NCBI RefSeq assembly: GCF_030867145.1
Contig: NC_134414.1
Span: 76,312,504 to 76,376,503, forward strand
From: Opisthocomus hoazin
Taxonomy: Eukaryota; Chordata; Aves; Opisthocomiformes; Opisthocomidae
Direction of reading: 5' to 3'
DNA: 64,000 nucleotides
The first letter of the stretch is position 1, and every line of letters starts with the position of its first letter. The position numbers and the translations under genes were made by a program. Below are positions 1 to 13,600 of the stretch, piece by piece. The notes beneath the pieces were generated by a model. It saw only the letters and a program-made list of their open reading frames with translations. It was not told the origin of the DNA and searched no databases.

Positions 1-1269
1 CACTCTCGGAAGGCTTTTGATGCTGTTCCATGTGAGCTTGTTACACCTCCTAGACCAGAAAGTGGTTACGCTGCTGCTTTGCTGTGCCACACTCAGATTA
101 GTTAGCTATGGTTTGTTGTCCAAGTGAGGAGGCACTTCAAATAAGGGCTTCGTAGGTCTGATTTTATTGTTTCCATTAATCACTTAGGTGATGGACTGGA
201 GAATGCAGTTATAAAAACTGCATGTGGTGCCAAGGGCTGGTAAACCCCTTGGAGGCTGAGAATAGTTCCTTTTCTGCTGGGTTAATGGTGAAGGAACGAA
301 AATGCAGCAGGTTGGAAAAATGAAGCATGCAAAGGGGAAATGTAGTATCACAGAAAACTTGCTAGGTACTCCAGTGGCTTAAGCAAACGCGGTAAAGCCA
401 TTCTCTGCTGTCTGTCGTCCCTCTCCATAGGAGGTAGTGTCTCTGCAGGACATACAGTATATGGGCAATGAATGTAAAGCTGCTCCTGAATTGCTATTTG
501 TAGGTGCCATAAACCAATTCTGAGTTACTTTAATATGCCAGCTTGCAAATCATGGCATTTGGGTAACTTTTTCATGCATAGCTTGGTTCTATCTGCTGTG
601 GGGGTGGGTGGCGAGGAAGGCCAGCAACTCCAGCTGGCCTCCAGCTGGAATGTCTGCTGGGGAGACAGCACTTGGTACAGCTCTATGATGGAGTTTGCCT
701 GTATTTGTGTCAAGGGCCGATTTACAGTGGGATACTGCTGCAAGCTCTCTTTGATATGGTAGTGTATGTGCAAGGTACAGGAGGTGGCTTCGCACTCTTC
801 TCCTGGCTGAGACCTTACTGGTAGTGAGCATCATGTCCAGTTTCGAGTGTCATGCTTAAAGACAAGCTGGAGAGATTCCAGTTTAAACTCAAGGACAGTG
901 AGCTGTTTGAAAAATACGGCCCATAAAGACATGATGAGGCAACTGGGATTTCTTTAGAAAAATAGAAATCACTCAGGGGTGGGCAAGTATGATGATACTT
1001 TTTTGCTATGTCAAACCTTAACATCAAAAATGCCTGCGGCCAATTAGTTTCTGTGTTCCGGGGAGCAGGATTAATTTCCAGCAAGAAAGTTTAAGACTCT
1101 GGTGGTTGGCTTGTTTGTTTGGGTGTTGTGGGGTTTTTTTTCTGTAAGAATACTTAATGAAAATAGTGGAAGATGCTAGCTGTGAAGTTGTTGCATCTTG
1201 GTTGTGGGAGGTTTTGAAGAACAGGTTTGACAAACACCACTTAGGGCACAGGTGTATTTATCCAGCTTC

Positions 1270-1345
1270 AGAGTGGGGCTGGAACGGTAACATCTAAAGG
1301 TGCCCTCGGGTCTTTCCACTTCAATTCTATGATTATGTAGATATA
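1270..1345 (+). mobile_element. Possible CR1 LINE tail fragment
   Basis: The stretch ending ctttccacttcaattctatgatt resembles a decayed CR1 3' end. It is short and weak. It lies in the intron before coding exon 2. Confidence 0.4.
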
Positions 1346-1564
1346 TATGAGGCAGAACCGGAAACACAAAGAGCTTGACATCCTTTTGATCTTCTAATCT
1401 GGTTTGCCTTTCTTGAGCATCTGTACATCACAGCATAAAATAGGGGAAGAATTGTTATTGTTACTTTCTCTATTTTAATTTTATGGCTTTAGATGTGAAA
1501 AGACTTGCAGGCTGCAGAAGTGAAAGTTGGCGCTAATTCTCTGTTCCCACCTTTTTCTTCGCAG

Positions 1565-1675
1565 GTCGCTTGGTTGGTGCCCTGGACGCCGTATTAGACT
1601 CTAACGCACGCGTCGCTCCATTTCGAATTTTACTCCAAGTTCCAGGCTCACAGGTTTACTCTGCCATTGCATGTG
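1565..1675 (+). CDS. TBC1D8: TBC1D8 coding exon 2
   Basis: The acceptor follows a T/C-rich tract ending in cgcag. The exon begins with the last two bases of a glycine codon, so an upstream coding exon outside the window supplies the first base. It encodes [20 protein letters not shown] and ends TGT G before gtgagt. It contributes to the conserved N-terminal region ahead of GRAM 1. Confidence 0.95.
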
Positions 1676-4600
1676 GTGAGTTATTGAACGGATCAGAAGT
1701 TTACTGGGCCGTAGCTATTGGTGAGTCACAGACGAAAAACCCCGAACCGGTTCTGAGCATGGTCAGTGTCTGCATGTCCAAGAAGCTCAAGGTAACCCCA
1801 GCTAGTAGAGTGTGTGTGGAAAGCTATTGCCTATAGCTTGCTTAACAACCAAATTAACCTCTGGTTAAAATCCCGGATAGGAATTATGAAAGTGTTAACT
1901 AGGAACATTAAGTTTCTGTAAGAAGGTTGTCTAGCTGAGGATGTTTTGCATTAATTTGCTGTCTCTTGCAAAGCAGTGGTGGTTCTGTTCATACACGCCA
2001 TCTTTTCCTGCAGTAGTTCCTTACAGCAAAAACCTACTTACTGTAGGGTTTTACCAGTCTAGTCTTTCGCTTGCTTACTGGTAACTGTCTTACCACACTT
2101 GGTTGTAATGATGTACAACTGGAACATTTGGAAGATGCCACATGATTTAGGAGGTAAAGTTGTCAGGGGGGAATGTCTAATTGCCTGGTTTCTTGTGCAC
2201 TAATACCTTTGCAGTGTTGCTGCAACCTCTGAAGGCCGAGCTCCTCTTCAGGAAAGTGGTGTCGATGTGGATTGCAGCAGCCTTGCCGTGGCATGGTAAA
2301 GGCCATCTGAATGCCCTGGTTCCATTCATCCTCTTCTTGCCTGGCTGGTCTCTGCAGGGCTGTTCTCATCCCTTCTTCTCCAGTCTATAAAATCCTGGCA
2401 TTGAAATACACAGCAGGTCTTCCTTTGGGAACGGTTCCAAGCTGCAAGAGAGGAGGTTCAGACTGGGTGTTAGGAAGCATTTCTTTACCGAGAGGGTGGT
2501 CAAACCCTGGAACAGGCTTCCTAGAGAGGTGGTCGATGCCCCAAGCCCATCAGTGGTTAAGAGGCATTGGGACAGTGACCTTAACAACATGCTTTAGCTT
2601 TTGGTCAGCCCTGAAGTGGTCAGGCAATTGGGCTGGAGGATCGTTGTAGGCTCGTTCCAACTGAAAATTGTTCTGCTCTGCTTTGTCCTAGTCTACTCTA
2701 TTCTTTCCTTTCTTACACAGACCAAGCCATGAAATAGTTAGCTAATGCAAATGTTGATGTGTTGGTGGTGTTTGACATAGTAATCATTTAAATGGAAGAG
2801 GCAATCTGTAAATTCGCCGCCTTCCTCTGGACAAGCTCATTCAGCATTTCTTCCTTGGTTCAGTAGAGACCCCTCTGCACATTCCCCAGTAATACTGGGA
2901 ACTTTTCCCTGTGCCAGATCTGTGTGAAGAAGCTTGCGTAGAGTCTGTTTGTGCTACTTTTGTTGTGACCAAGTTTTCTTCTTTTTGCAGTTGCTCTACG
3001 GTTTATATCTCTACCCCCCTCCTTTTTATATTTAAATAATGCCATCTCATGGAGAAATTTAAGAGCTTCGTGCTGTTATAGTACTGCAATGAAGCCAGGT
3101 GGAAAAACAAACTCAGTTTTGCTGTCATGGGCTTCCTGATCATTTGAATGTATGTAATATTCGTTTCTGGGGCTGATCCTTGCCCTAGCCACACTCTTAT
3201 TGCCCCACAGTTTGTTTGTTTGTGTTTTTATATTAAAGGAACTACAAATCAAAAACTGCCTGGTTGGAGTGGTTAAGGGTTTTGCTGAGGTAAACTTATT
3301 TGATTAATGTTTTCTAAAATTCTCTTTGGCTCTTCTGAATGGATGCTCAGCCCTGAGAAAAGGAGATTTATAGTAACAGAGTGGAAAGCAGAGGGCTCTG
3401 CTTTGTATGCTGCGTGGGTAAGACACACGCGCTTGCCAGAGCTGCACAGAAATTAAGAACCATGGTAGCAGAAGTTGTTTCTGAATAATACCTCTGCTGT
3501 GAAACCCTGACGCGAGCGTCCAGGGGAGAGCCAGCGCTGGCAATAGGAGTCAGAGGAACAGCATCACCCGACCTTTTTCTTAGAAAGCTGGAAGCCTTTC
3601 CCTGCGCAGAAGCGGCCGTCGCTGCTCACCCAGCTCTGCCCTGTCCGAGCGAGGTGCTTTGTGCGAACACGACGCCAAGAGTTTTGTTACTGCATTTGGA
3701 AGGAGCAGAGAGTCGAATTAAGGCTCCTGCTGTACAGCAAGGAGAAGGAGCAGCTCCAGGAGCTCCTTCCAGTCTCCTGGTGTAACTTCGTTAGGGATAG
3801 CCATCATGTCATTAGGTAGTTAATGAAAATGACATTTTTCAATTGTATGTTGGCAGTCTTCTGTTCCAGGAGCTGCAGGCTTAAAGGATAACATACGCAT
3901 GAGGGTCGTATCTGTGTTACAGAGTTTTGCAAATCTCCGAGGGCTGGTAGGAAGTCTGATCCCTGCCCGGCATGGCCGTTCTGGCAGAGATGTTTTAATC
4001 CAGATGGTTAATCATGTTACACCAGCACAGAAGAATATAAGCCTAATCTCAGCCCTAGTGTAGAGCCACTTATGACTCTCCTTTCAGAAGGCTTGTGGGC
4101 AAACAAAAACCCGAGTCCCAGTTAATGACATTTATGAAGTTCCATCACAAGTTCCTGTCAAGGAAGTTAAAGCTTGGAAAGTTTCCCTGCCAGTTGGCAT
4201 TCTGCATGGAAAACAGAGCAGGGGAAGGTGGATCCTTAGCTAAATTTATCATTTTTTTGTTGTGAGGCAACATGATGCATCTGTAATGTACACATAAATC
4301 AGATTTTGAGATAATGAGTCTTCCATTTGAGATTCATTTTATAATTATATTCATCTGTGATTTGTATGTCTCTGATATCCAGCTACTTGTCTCCTTTCTT
4401 CTACCAGCAAGGCATTAGAAAAAATAACTTTTACTGGCTTTACTGTTTTACCTATAACATTTGGTCACTGACCAGTAAGAGCTGGAGGGGCCAGATTTTC
4501 CCCTAGTTGCCCTGTATGTTGCCAGTCTTGGTCTAACTTTCCTGTCATCGCGCGAAGCAGCAACAGTTCAGTTTGAAGCAGGAACAGCCAAAGCAAATAG

Positions 4601-7600
4601 GTGGTGACTGAAGTATTGTTTGTGGAGTTAGTGTCAACACATTACATTTAAAACAACAACAGCAAAACCCTTAAATAAGTCCTTAAGTAAGAAAACCTTA
4701 AAGATTTGAAAGTATTTGACAGAGATTTTCTGTTCACTCTGTTTCTTCCCAAACTGCAGAAAAGTGCTCTGACAGACCTTTTAGGTGTTGCTGAACCAAA
4801 TTCCTTTATTTTTAGCTACTTTAATTACTACAGGGACATTTTCAAATAGGATGCAAATTATGACCATGCAGTTTCCTCTCAAAGTGTGTGCATGTGTGTG
4901 GGGGGGGTGCGCATATGCATGTGCTTACTGAGGGAGGGAGAAAGGAAGATCAGCAGCTGTTGGGAACAGGACGTAAATCGATGGTTTCCAGCGGCCGCTT
5001 AAGGAACGTCCTGTCAAAATAAGCTGCAGTCTAGCAGTTCAGGATGAAGTTTTGCTGTTTTTTCTGCTTTGACTTTTAATGCAGCATTTGCTGGCTGAGA
5101 GCGTTTGAGAAGATAAAACTAAAAGCACTAAAACTAATTCTCTAAAACAATAAGGGGTTTTGTTTTTCTCTAATTATACTGTTACAAATGAGACCTTTTT
5201 GACCTGCTTGCTACCAAGAATTTTGAGGTTGAAAGTTCAGTTTCTCATAGTGAATTTATGAAATAGTGAATTTTTTTTCTTCCTTTCAATTTCATTTTGT
5301 AGGATGAGTTTCAATACATTATTTTTTGCTTTTCTAGGTGCCACTGCAGAGGAGATAAACCAGCACTGGGAATGGCTGGAACAAAACTTGCTCCATACTT
5401 TGTCTGTGTTCGACAATAAAGAAGATATTGTTAGTTTTGTCAAAGGGAAAGTGAAGGTAAGGAAAGTGGCTTACTTTCACTTTTCCCTGCCCGATTACAT
5501 GTGCTTTATTGGAAATAATGTCATGAAGTTGTTGCCGTTCATATTTGGTTTTGTCCGTCTAAACATTATTTATTGTTTTTCTGTGTGGCACTTGTACCTG
5601 ATGTGGCCGACACCTGTGCGTCTCCACTCGTATTTGCTTGGAAGCATCTCCGAAGCAAAGCATCTAATTTAATCTTTATCCCACCCTTCCCTTTCCAGCT
5701 TCACTGTTCTTCTCTTCCCTGTGGTGTGCAGCTGAGCTTTCTTTAGCATCTGCTTTCAGTTCCTCTGCCTCTCCAAAACATTATGTTAAATACCTTCCCT
5801 TCCTATATCTCAGCTTTTCCTCCTTGCCACGTTTCTCCTCCGATCTCCCATGTTTTTCCTAGCTTTAAGCCATCAGTTTCTCCTCCCTGTTTCTGTACTT
5901 GGGTCCCTCGATGGGGCTCAGACGCGTCAGCAGGCAACAGCCACAGTGCCCAAATCTGCTGGGAGCAGAGCGGCCAGGCGCTGCGGTGAAGCTGACGGCT
6001 GGCCGCAGAGTTGCAGAAACGATGAGCATCCTGCTGGAAGGCTGAAGAAGGTTCAAAGTAAGGGAATTTGGTGGCTGAAGACCAGATTTAAAATTTTCAC
6101 GTGTGGTGAAACTTGGGAAGCCTGGTGTTCTGAGCTCTGCTTCCAGTAAAATACACGCTCCAAGGGGAGCTTGGTGGTGGCTGGTGGGGGTGCGGGTCTG
6201 CTGGTGACTTACTGTGCCCCAGGTCCTGCTGCAAGCTTGTCCTTGCCAAGAGTTTTAGGGAGGTGCTCTTCCCCCCACACTCCCTTTTTTGGTCTGGAAA
6301 ATTTGTAGGAACATAATGGTTTCGGTGAATTTCAACCCTGCTGCTGTGAGCTCCGTGGGCTCTGAAGTTGTGGAAGAAGGGAACGGAGAGGCAAAAGATC
6401 ACCGTGTAAATCTCAGTTTTTATCCTGCTTTCTTAAAAAAACAACTTTGTCTAGGTGCACTGAAAACCTCAAATAAAATTAATCTCTCTTGATAACGCTG
6501 TGGCAGCCTGTAACTTAGCACAACACATATTTAAAATTCTTCAGGTTTCATTAGTTAATGTTAAGTCCAGGTTTTGGACCCTTGCCTCCGCTGTAAATTT
6601 TTGGCATATTAGGACTGCTTGGTAATTGCAAATTATACTGGATGCTGTAACATACAAATTATTTGGACCATGCAATACATACTGAACTCCTTTGTTGCAA
6701 TACTGCTACTGAAATTCTCAACACTTAATTATATTTACATGGGTGTTCTTGAAATCATGTTTTTAATGGTTCCAAGCATCTTGCTGACACTTCTCACTGC
6801 ATTGCCTTGTCATAGGAAAATAGTGCTGGTCACTATACACAGTTGTTACTCTGCCTTTGCTCTGAGTACACCAAATAACGGCAATCATAAGCCGTAGTGA
6901 AACTATATGGTTCTGCTGGACTCATTGAAAAAACTATAATTTAAAAAAAAGCCCCAAAAAGTCTTGATTTGGAAGCATTCGAAATGTATGAGGGCTGCAA
7001 ACACCACAGAAATTTCTCCATTTCTAAAAACTGCAAATCAGCTTGAATTTCTTTGTAAGAAAGGGTTGTGTTATTAAAATCTGAATGGGTAGCTTTTAGC
7101 AGCTCGCTCGAGTGTGAATGCTGTAGCTTTATCCTGATACATTATCTTGTTGTGGACTCAGGCGCTGATTGCAGAGGAAACAAGCAGCAAGCTCGCCGAA
7201 CAGGAGGAAGACCCTGAAAAGTTCCGAGAAGCCCTGGTGAAATTTGAATCTAGATTTAATTTTCCTGAAGCCGAGAAGTTGATCACCTATTATTCCTGTT
7301 GCTGTTGGAAAGGAAAAGTTCCTCGGCAAGGCTGGCTTTATTTGAGCATCAATCATCTCTGTTTTTATTCCTTCTTCCTGGGCAAAGAATGTAAGTGTAA
7401 ATGCGTAAGAAATCTAATGCTGGGGAGAGATATAAATATGACTATTTTTAAAGGCAAAAATAGCTAGAATTTTTCTGACAAGCCTAGTGTGCCTCTGAAG
7501 TTTAGTTTCTGAGGTTTTTGTTGTTCAGCTGAAACATCCTGTTTAATTTAGTTTTCACTTCATCCTTTATGTTTGTATCTTAGTATTAAATCCTGTAATA

Positions 7601-10600
7601 AAATTGAGATTCTAAGAGTATGCAGACACAGCTGCTATCTGGTGCTTTTTCCTGCCGTGGTGAAGCAGCCTTAAAGTGTAGCAGACCTCCTATAAAGTCT
7701 GAAATCGAGACTTTTAGTGCTGTGAGTAAGGGGACGTAGGCGGTGATGCGTGGTGATGGCTGCGGGGCGGCAGGGCAAGGGCTGGTGGGGCTGGGGATGC
7801 CGCAGTCCAGCTGCCCGCCTGAAAATAGCCCAGGAGACACAACAGGGCTGTGCCCTGGAGAGCCAGGTGAAAATTTAGAGGTTTTAAGGGAAAGCAACAG
7901 CAATTTAGGGATTTCTTTGTGTTTCTGAATGGTGGTGCAGGAAGGTCACAAGACGTGTGGGCCGGGGTTTTTAGACCTTCAGACGGTTCAGGGGGTTGTA
8001 AGACTTTGGTCATGGTGTTCACCTACAGAGAAAGGGTCATGTGATTATGAAAAGCTTGTCGGAATAGATATTAGATGGTAAAAATGAATGTAGCCATTTA
8101 AACTCTGTAGCATTTGTCTGTTTAATAAGATTGTGCACGAACACATTTGAAGTCCAGTTTATCCTGCTGCGAATTCAGCGAGGACAGTAGTATATACCTA
8201 CATTGCTAAAAATGTATCAAGAATTGTTGGTTATAACAATGAGGAAAACTTTAACATTTACTGTCTGGATTTAATATTGGGGTGGCTAGTCAAATAAAAC
8301 TGTAGATTTAAAAATGAAGTACATTAGTGGAAAAATAAGAAAGAGAGTACTTGGTAATTTCTAAGACTTCTAACATACAAAGACATGCTTAGAGTTGGAG
8401 GTCCTTTTTTCGCTTATATTATTTCAGGCTGATTATTTTGTTGTATCTGCAAAAGGTGGCAGAGTTAGATTTAAAATGCTGGTAAGCTTGGTATTTGTTA
8501 TAAAAATATAAGTTGAGATTTGCTGGGAAGACTAATGGAGTTTCTTGAGACATAGGAGATATCTGAGTTCTTGTTTAATCTCCTTGTTTTCTGTTTAGTA
8601 TCAAATAATATCCTTTGTGAACTATTTCTTCTTGCTATCATTGTAGGCTTTCTCTCATTACATCCGAGATATCCAGTCTGCCAAAGTACACAAAGCAGAA
8701 ATGATACTTATTAATGACAGATAATGGGGGGAGGAGGAGGGAGAGGGAAACATCCTTCGTTTTGTTTCAGAAGTTGTGTTTATGCAATACCACAGATCAT
8801 TAGATGATACTGGAAGTACAACATCACGCTGTATGATTTAGAGAAGAAATCACTTCTCATCCTTTTAATAATTATTCATTATGAAAATGCAAAAAGCCAC
8901 GAAACAACTACATGTTTGCAGTGTTTAATTTTGACCATGGACGATACACTGTTCATTCACTGCTACAGTCAGTTGCATTGCCTTTGTGTTCCCATGCATT
9001 TGCATGGAAACGAGAAATAAAAACTCCAATTTTCTTTTGGTTAAACAAGGCTTCTCTAGCTTGGTGGGAAGCATTATATGTTGAAGTGCTTCCCACCTCT
9101 CCAGTTCTAGCAAAGCAGATTGCTTCTGTTTCAAAGCTAGTATTTTGTCACATTTATTAAATACTTGTATTACATTCCATAATCCAGATTTGCTATAGGT
9201 CTGGTTGTTACTGTTTGAGAAGCTGATGGTGATTATACGTAGAACAAGTGATTCATTGTCTTTTTTTTTTTTTCAGGTAGCAATCACAAATTGAATCTGG
9301 TTAAATCTGGTCTTGAAAATATCGCTAAGAAATCACATTTATGGCATTCCTCAATACAGCGCAGGGGAAAAAGAACAATATATGAGTTTCATTAAAAACA
9401 GTTCTTAAATGTGTTTTAACTCTGTAGAAATCCTCCCAAATTGCAGACTGAAATCGCTTTATAGGCAAAGCGTTAAGTCTTCTGCTTCTGGCAAGTCTGA
9501 CCCCTTCCCCTTGTTTTATTTTATGTTGAAATGAGCTGGAACGCAATATTGGAACCTGTTTTCGGCTTCTCATAAAATTAACTTACGGCTTATGCGAGCA
9601 TAAACTCCATGGAACATTTTTTCCAGGACAAGTCCCCTTTTATCTAAGCCTCTAAGTATTTGCAGAATTTCAGAGGCTTAGAACATCGGATTTCTTGAAG
9701 GACGTGCCAGGGTTTCTTCACATTATTTAATTAAACTTTTGTTTTCCTAAAACTTTGAAGACTGTGTACCTTTCATCAGTAGTCTGGGCCCCTTACAGTC
9801 TGCTGTGCTGTTTCTGTTACCAACACTGTAGAGCCTGTGTGATTCCGACGTGCGTGAACAATAGTGCTATTGCTACGGCACAGTTTAATCTGTCGTCCCT
9901 TGGCTGTGCCCGTACAGATGATTTTATGACCATACGCAACAGTTTGTGCGTGTTGACGCAGCTGTGCTTTATTTGAGTAAGAAAAAATGTGATCTGCAGA
10001 TAATCTTGACAGCTGTGGTTCATGTAGTACGGAGAACTTGCTGAGGGTAGCTCCTTAGGTAATTAATGATCATGGGTAAGTGTCATGTATACATGACAAT
10101 GTTTGTTATTACTACCTTTTAATTGCTTTATTGGCATCAGGAGACTAGCTAGGGATGTTAGGGGGTGTAGTCTTGATGTTATTGGCATAGAGAATCCTGG
10201 GAAGCTTCCAACAGTTGTTAAGTAGAAATTTAATCTATTTTAAAGTCTTTTCCAGCCTAATTTCTACCCAGAGATTAGTATGAGAGAGGCAAATAACATC
10301 CTGCAGTAGTTATATAAAATAAACTGATTCTCTTTACCATTTTGTATTTATATGATTCAGCAGTATTTAAGTATGGACAACACCGTCCTCTACTTTTTCT
10401 TTTGTATAAACAAGTCTGACTACAGTTAACATTTAGGGCAAGATTTGCCTCTGCACCTTTTAAGTAAACGGTAACCACAATGGAAAGATCCCAATGCCTA
10501 GGTGGCTTTTTTTGGAACGCCATTTATAGTAACACTTAAACTTGATAAATATGTCGAGGTGCAAAAGTCTAATTTGTATGGGACTTAGTTTTATTTTAAA

Positions 10601-13600
10601 AATTAAAGCACTGTGCATGTAATTTGGTTTCTACCTGCCCATAGTTTTATTTCTGGGAGATCACAAAGCCTTTCCCTATTTTCCTCCTACTCTTGAAATG
10701 AACTGTTTCTTCTGGTAGTAATGAAGCAGGCTGCAGAAATGGCTTGTAAAGGAGTTAGGAGCACAGCATATGGCAGGTGTTCTGCAGAGACAGGACTCCC
10801 CAGTCCAGCACTTCTTAGGAAAACAGGTAAAATTTTGAGGGAGAGATTCTGACAAAGACAAGTCTTTTGGAGTGGGGGAGAATGAAGGTAGAGTACTAAC
10901 AGGCATTTCAGCTTTTGCTTGGTGTTTGTTTGTAAAAATGGCTCGCTCTCCTCTTTGCTTGTTTGCATTTCATTCGGAATTTGCTTATTTCCAAATCTTA
11001 AAAGTGTAAGCAGAGTTTCCAACCCCTTTTCGCTTTTTCTCCGATGGCAGTGAAACTTATCATTCCTTGGGTTGAGGTCCAGAAGCTGGAAAGAACCTCC
11101 AACGTCTTTATGACCGACACAGTCCGTGTCACCACTCCAAATAAGGAGCGTGATTTCTCCACGTTCCTCAATATCGCCGAGGCTTTCAGGATCATGGAGC
11201 AACTGGCGGATGTGACGCTGCGAAGGCTACTGGATAATGAGATCTTTGAACTGGATCCGGGGCTACAGGATCCTACTCAGATTACCAAGAGGTAAAAAGC
11301 TAAATTGTTGTATGGAGCAGAGGTTCGATGGTGGGCTTCGTGGTTTGCTTTGTTAGCTGGGTAAGATTTCCAAGGTTTACTTGACTGGGTGCAAAAGAGG
11401 TTTTATAATGTATTATGGTGTATCCCATAGGTGCATTTTAACTTGTGTGCCAGATACTTTTTTCCACTTTATATTCTTCCCTTAAACATCACTGTGGTTT
11501 TTTGTTTGTTTGTTTTAAAAGTACCATTCCCTGAAGATTGCAGGAAAGGATATTTTCCATATTCCCTGAAGAGCCACAGTATTTTGTTTATAATTTTGGC
11601 AATGTGTAGGCTTTCCTAGTACCGTCAATTCTGTAGAATTATTGCTTTTGATCATATCTGAAACACAGTTTCCCACTAGTGTGGTTACCATGGCTGATTT
11701 AGTAAGCAGTTATAGGACTGAAAAACCCCCAGGCAGTTGCAACAGATTAATGTGCTGCTGTCAGCTCTACGCCATGCCTCGCCAAAATGCATCTCTGCAT
11801 TCCTCTCCCACTACAGAAATGCATTGGGCTCTCGGGGGGAAGAGCGGTCACTGTTCCTCTGCTGGTAGCGCAACACCCGACTTTGTGTTTTCTGTGCTGC
11901 TGTGTGAAAGGGGAAGGGAAATTGCCCAGAGGAATTTTAGGTGGGCAGGATGGAACAGCCCAAACTGGAATTTGCCTGGGGCGTCAGGGTTAAGGTGCTG
12001 GTTTAAAACACTTCTTTTCTGAATGGGGTGTGAGTGGAGCACACTCCTGAATCATACCCTTTGCTGCTCTTCCTTCCTCCCCTGCTGCCAGAAGTGTGAA
12101 GGGAATTACCCAGGTGTTCCTTCCTGGCTAAAAGGTAAGGAATGTGTGGTATCCTTTCCCAAAAAGAGAGAGACATGGCCAGTAGCGTTTTATTGTTTCT
12201 GAGGGGCATTTTTGTAGTGGGGTTGGATAAACATCTCAGCTAAATGCTTCTGCAAAGTTTCATAATGGAGTTTAATGTAATAAAATGCACTTTTTCTGCA
12301 ATTTCATGTGTACGCATGATAAGGAAAATCGCTGACACTAGGATTTCACCCATGATACCATCAAGGAATTAATTTGAGGTGATACAGTGGTGAGCAGCCA
12401 TAAACATCTTTGCAGGCTTTCTTTTCATAGCCAGGGTTCCTTTAAACACAAGAGCTACCTTTTGTTTTTACCATGTATGTGTAACTGGATGTTGTTAACA
12501 TTGTAGGCTTTTGGCCCAGGAAATGTAGGCTCTGTACTTTGACTATTGTAGGATATGGCTTTGAGTGATAGGCTGTGTCTAAGACCGCTTCCCGGCTCTA
12601 CCATTCCACCCTTCTCCTGCTTCTGGACTGAGAAGTTTGACGCGCAAAGCAAGGAAAGTAAATCCAGAGGAGATGTAGCAACAAAGTGGGGGGAGATATT
12701 TTCAACATCTACTGATTTTTAACTCGTTGTCACTTCCCGAAAGAGTCTTTGAATCAGGGGTATTGACTGAATAGAAAGCCACAAAGAAACTTAAAATTAC
12801 AGTTGCAAGGAAAAGCATAAGCTTAATAATATGCTGTAATAAGGAGGCTCTCGGAAAATCAGCCTGGAAGTAGCTTGTGGCATTTTTGAAAAGTGCTACG
12901 TCTATTAGCAAGTAAGCAACAGAAACCGTCCCACATGTCTATTCAAACAGGTTTTTTCCTCTCCTTCCTTCCAACATAAAAAAAAAGGGGGGGGGGGGGA
13001 GGGTTGCTGGGAGAGGACAAGGCAGGCTAAAAATATGTTTACTGGAGAGTTCCTGGGCAAAATGTTCTTTGCCCTGTGCTGATGTGCTGTAACGTGAGAT
13101 GGCAGAAAGGGAAACATGGAAGATGCTGAAATCCCATTTCCTCTGCATGAATTAGACAGGTAGTGGTTGGATAAGTTGCTGTTTCTGGTGCCCTTTGTCA
13201 CACTTCAGCAACCACTTTGATGTGAACACAGTTAAGAAAGACTGTAGTTTGAATAGTGGATAAACTGGTTTTCAATGCTAACATGTTGGGGGGGGTTGGA
13301 CTTTTTTTCGTGTGTGAAGTTTTTGTTGCTTTTTTTTTTTTTTCCTGTAGACTTTGTAGTACTACAAGAACAACTCTTTTTCACTTGACATTTTTTCCCT
13401 AATAATTGTCTTTGTTAATTCTTGTGCATGATTTGGAAGCAAATAGTAGTCTACCAAAATGAAAGCAATGATCCACACATCATTAAAATTATTCCAGCTG
13501 TGTCAAATTCACGAAGTTGCTGTAGATTGCTTTTGTTTGTTAGGCTTACTTTTGCAAGAGGCTTGTCTCAATATCTTTTTTTTTTTTAAAAAAAAGCATT

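Noticed and set aside
5304-5337. ATG-initiated extension of TBC1D8 exon 3
   Set aside because: The extra residues are intron-coded; the acceptor at 5337 and the split glycine codon join this exon to exon 2.
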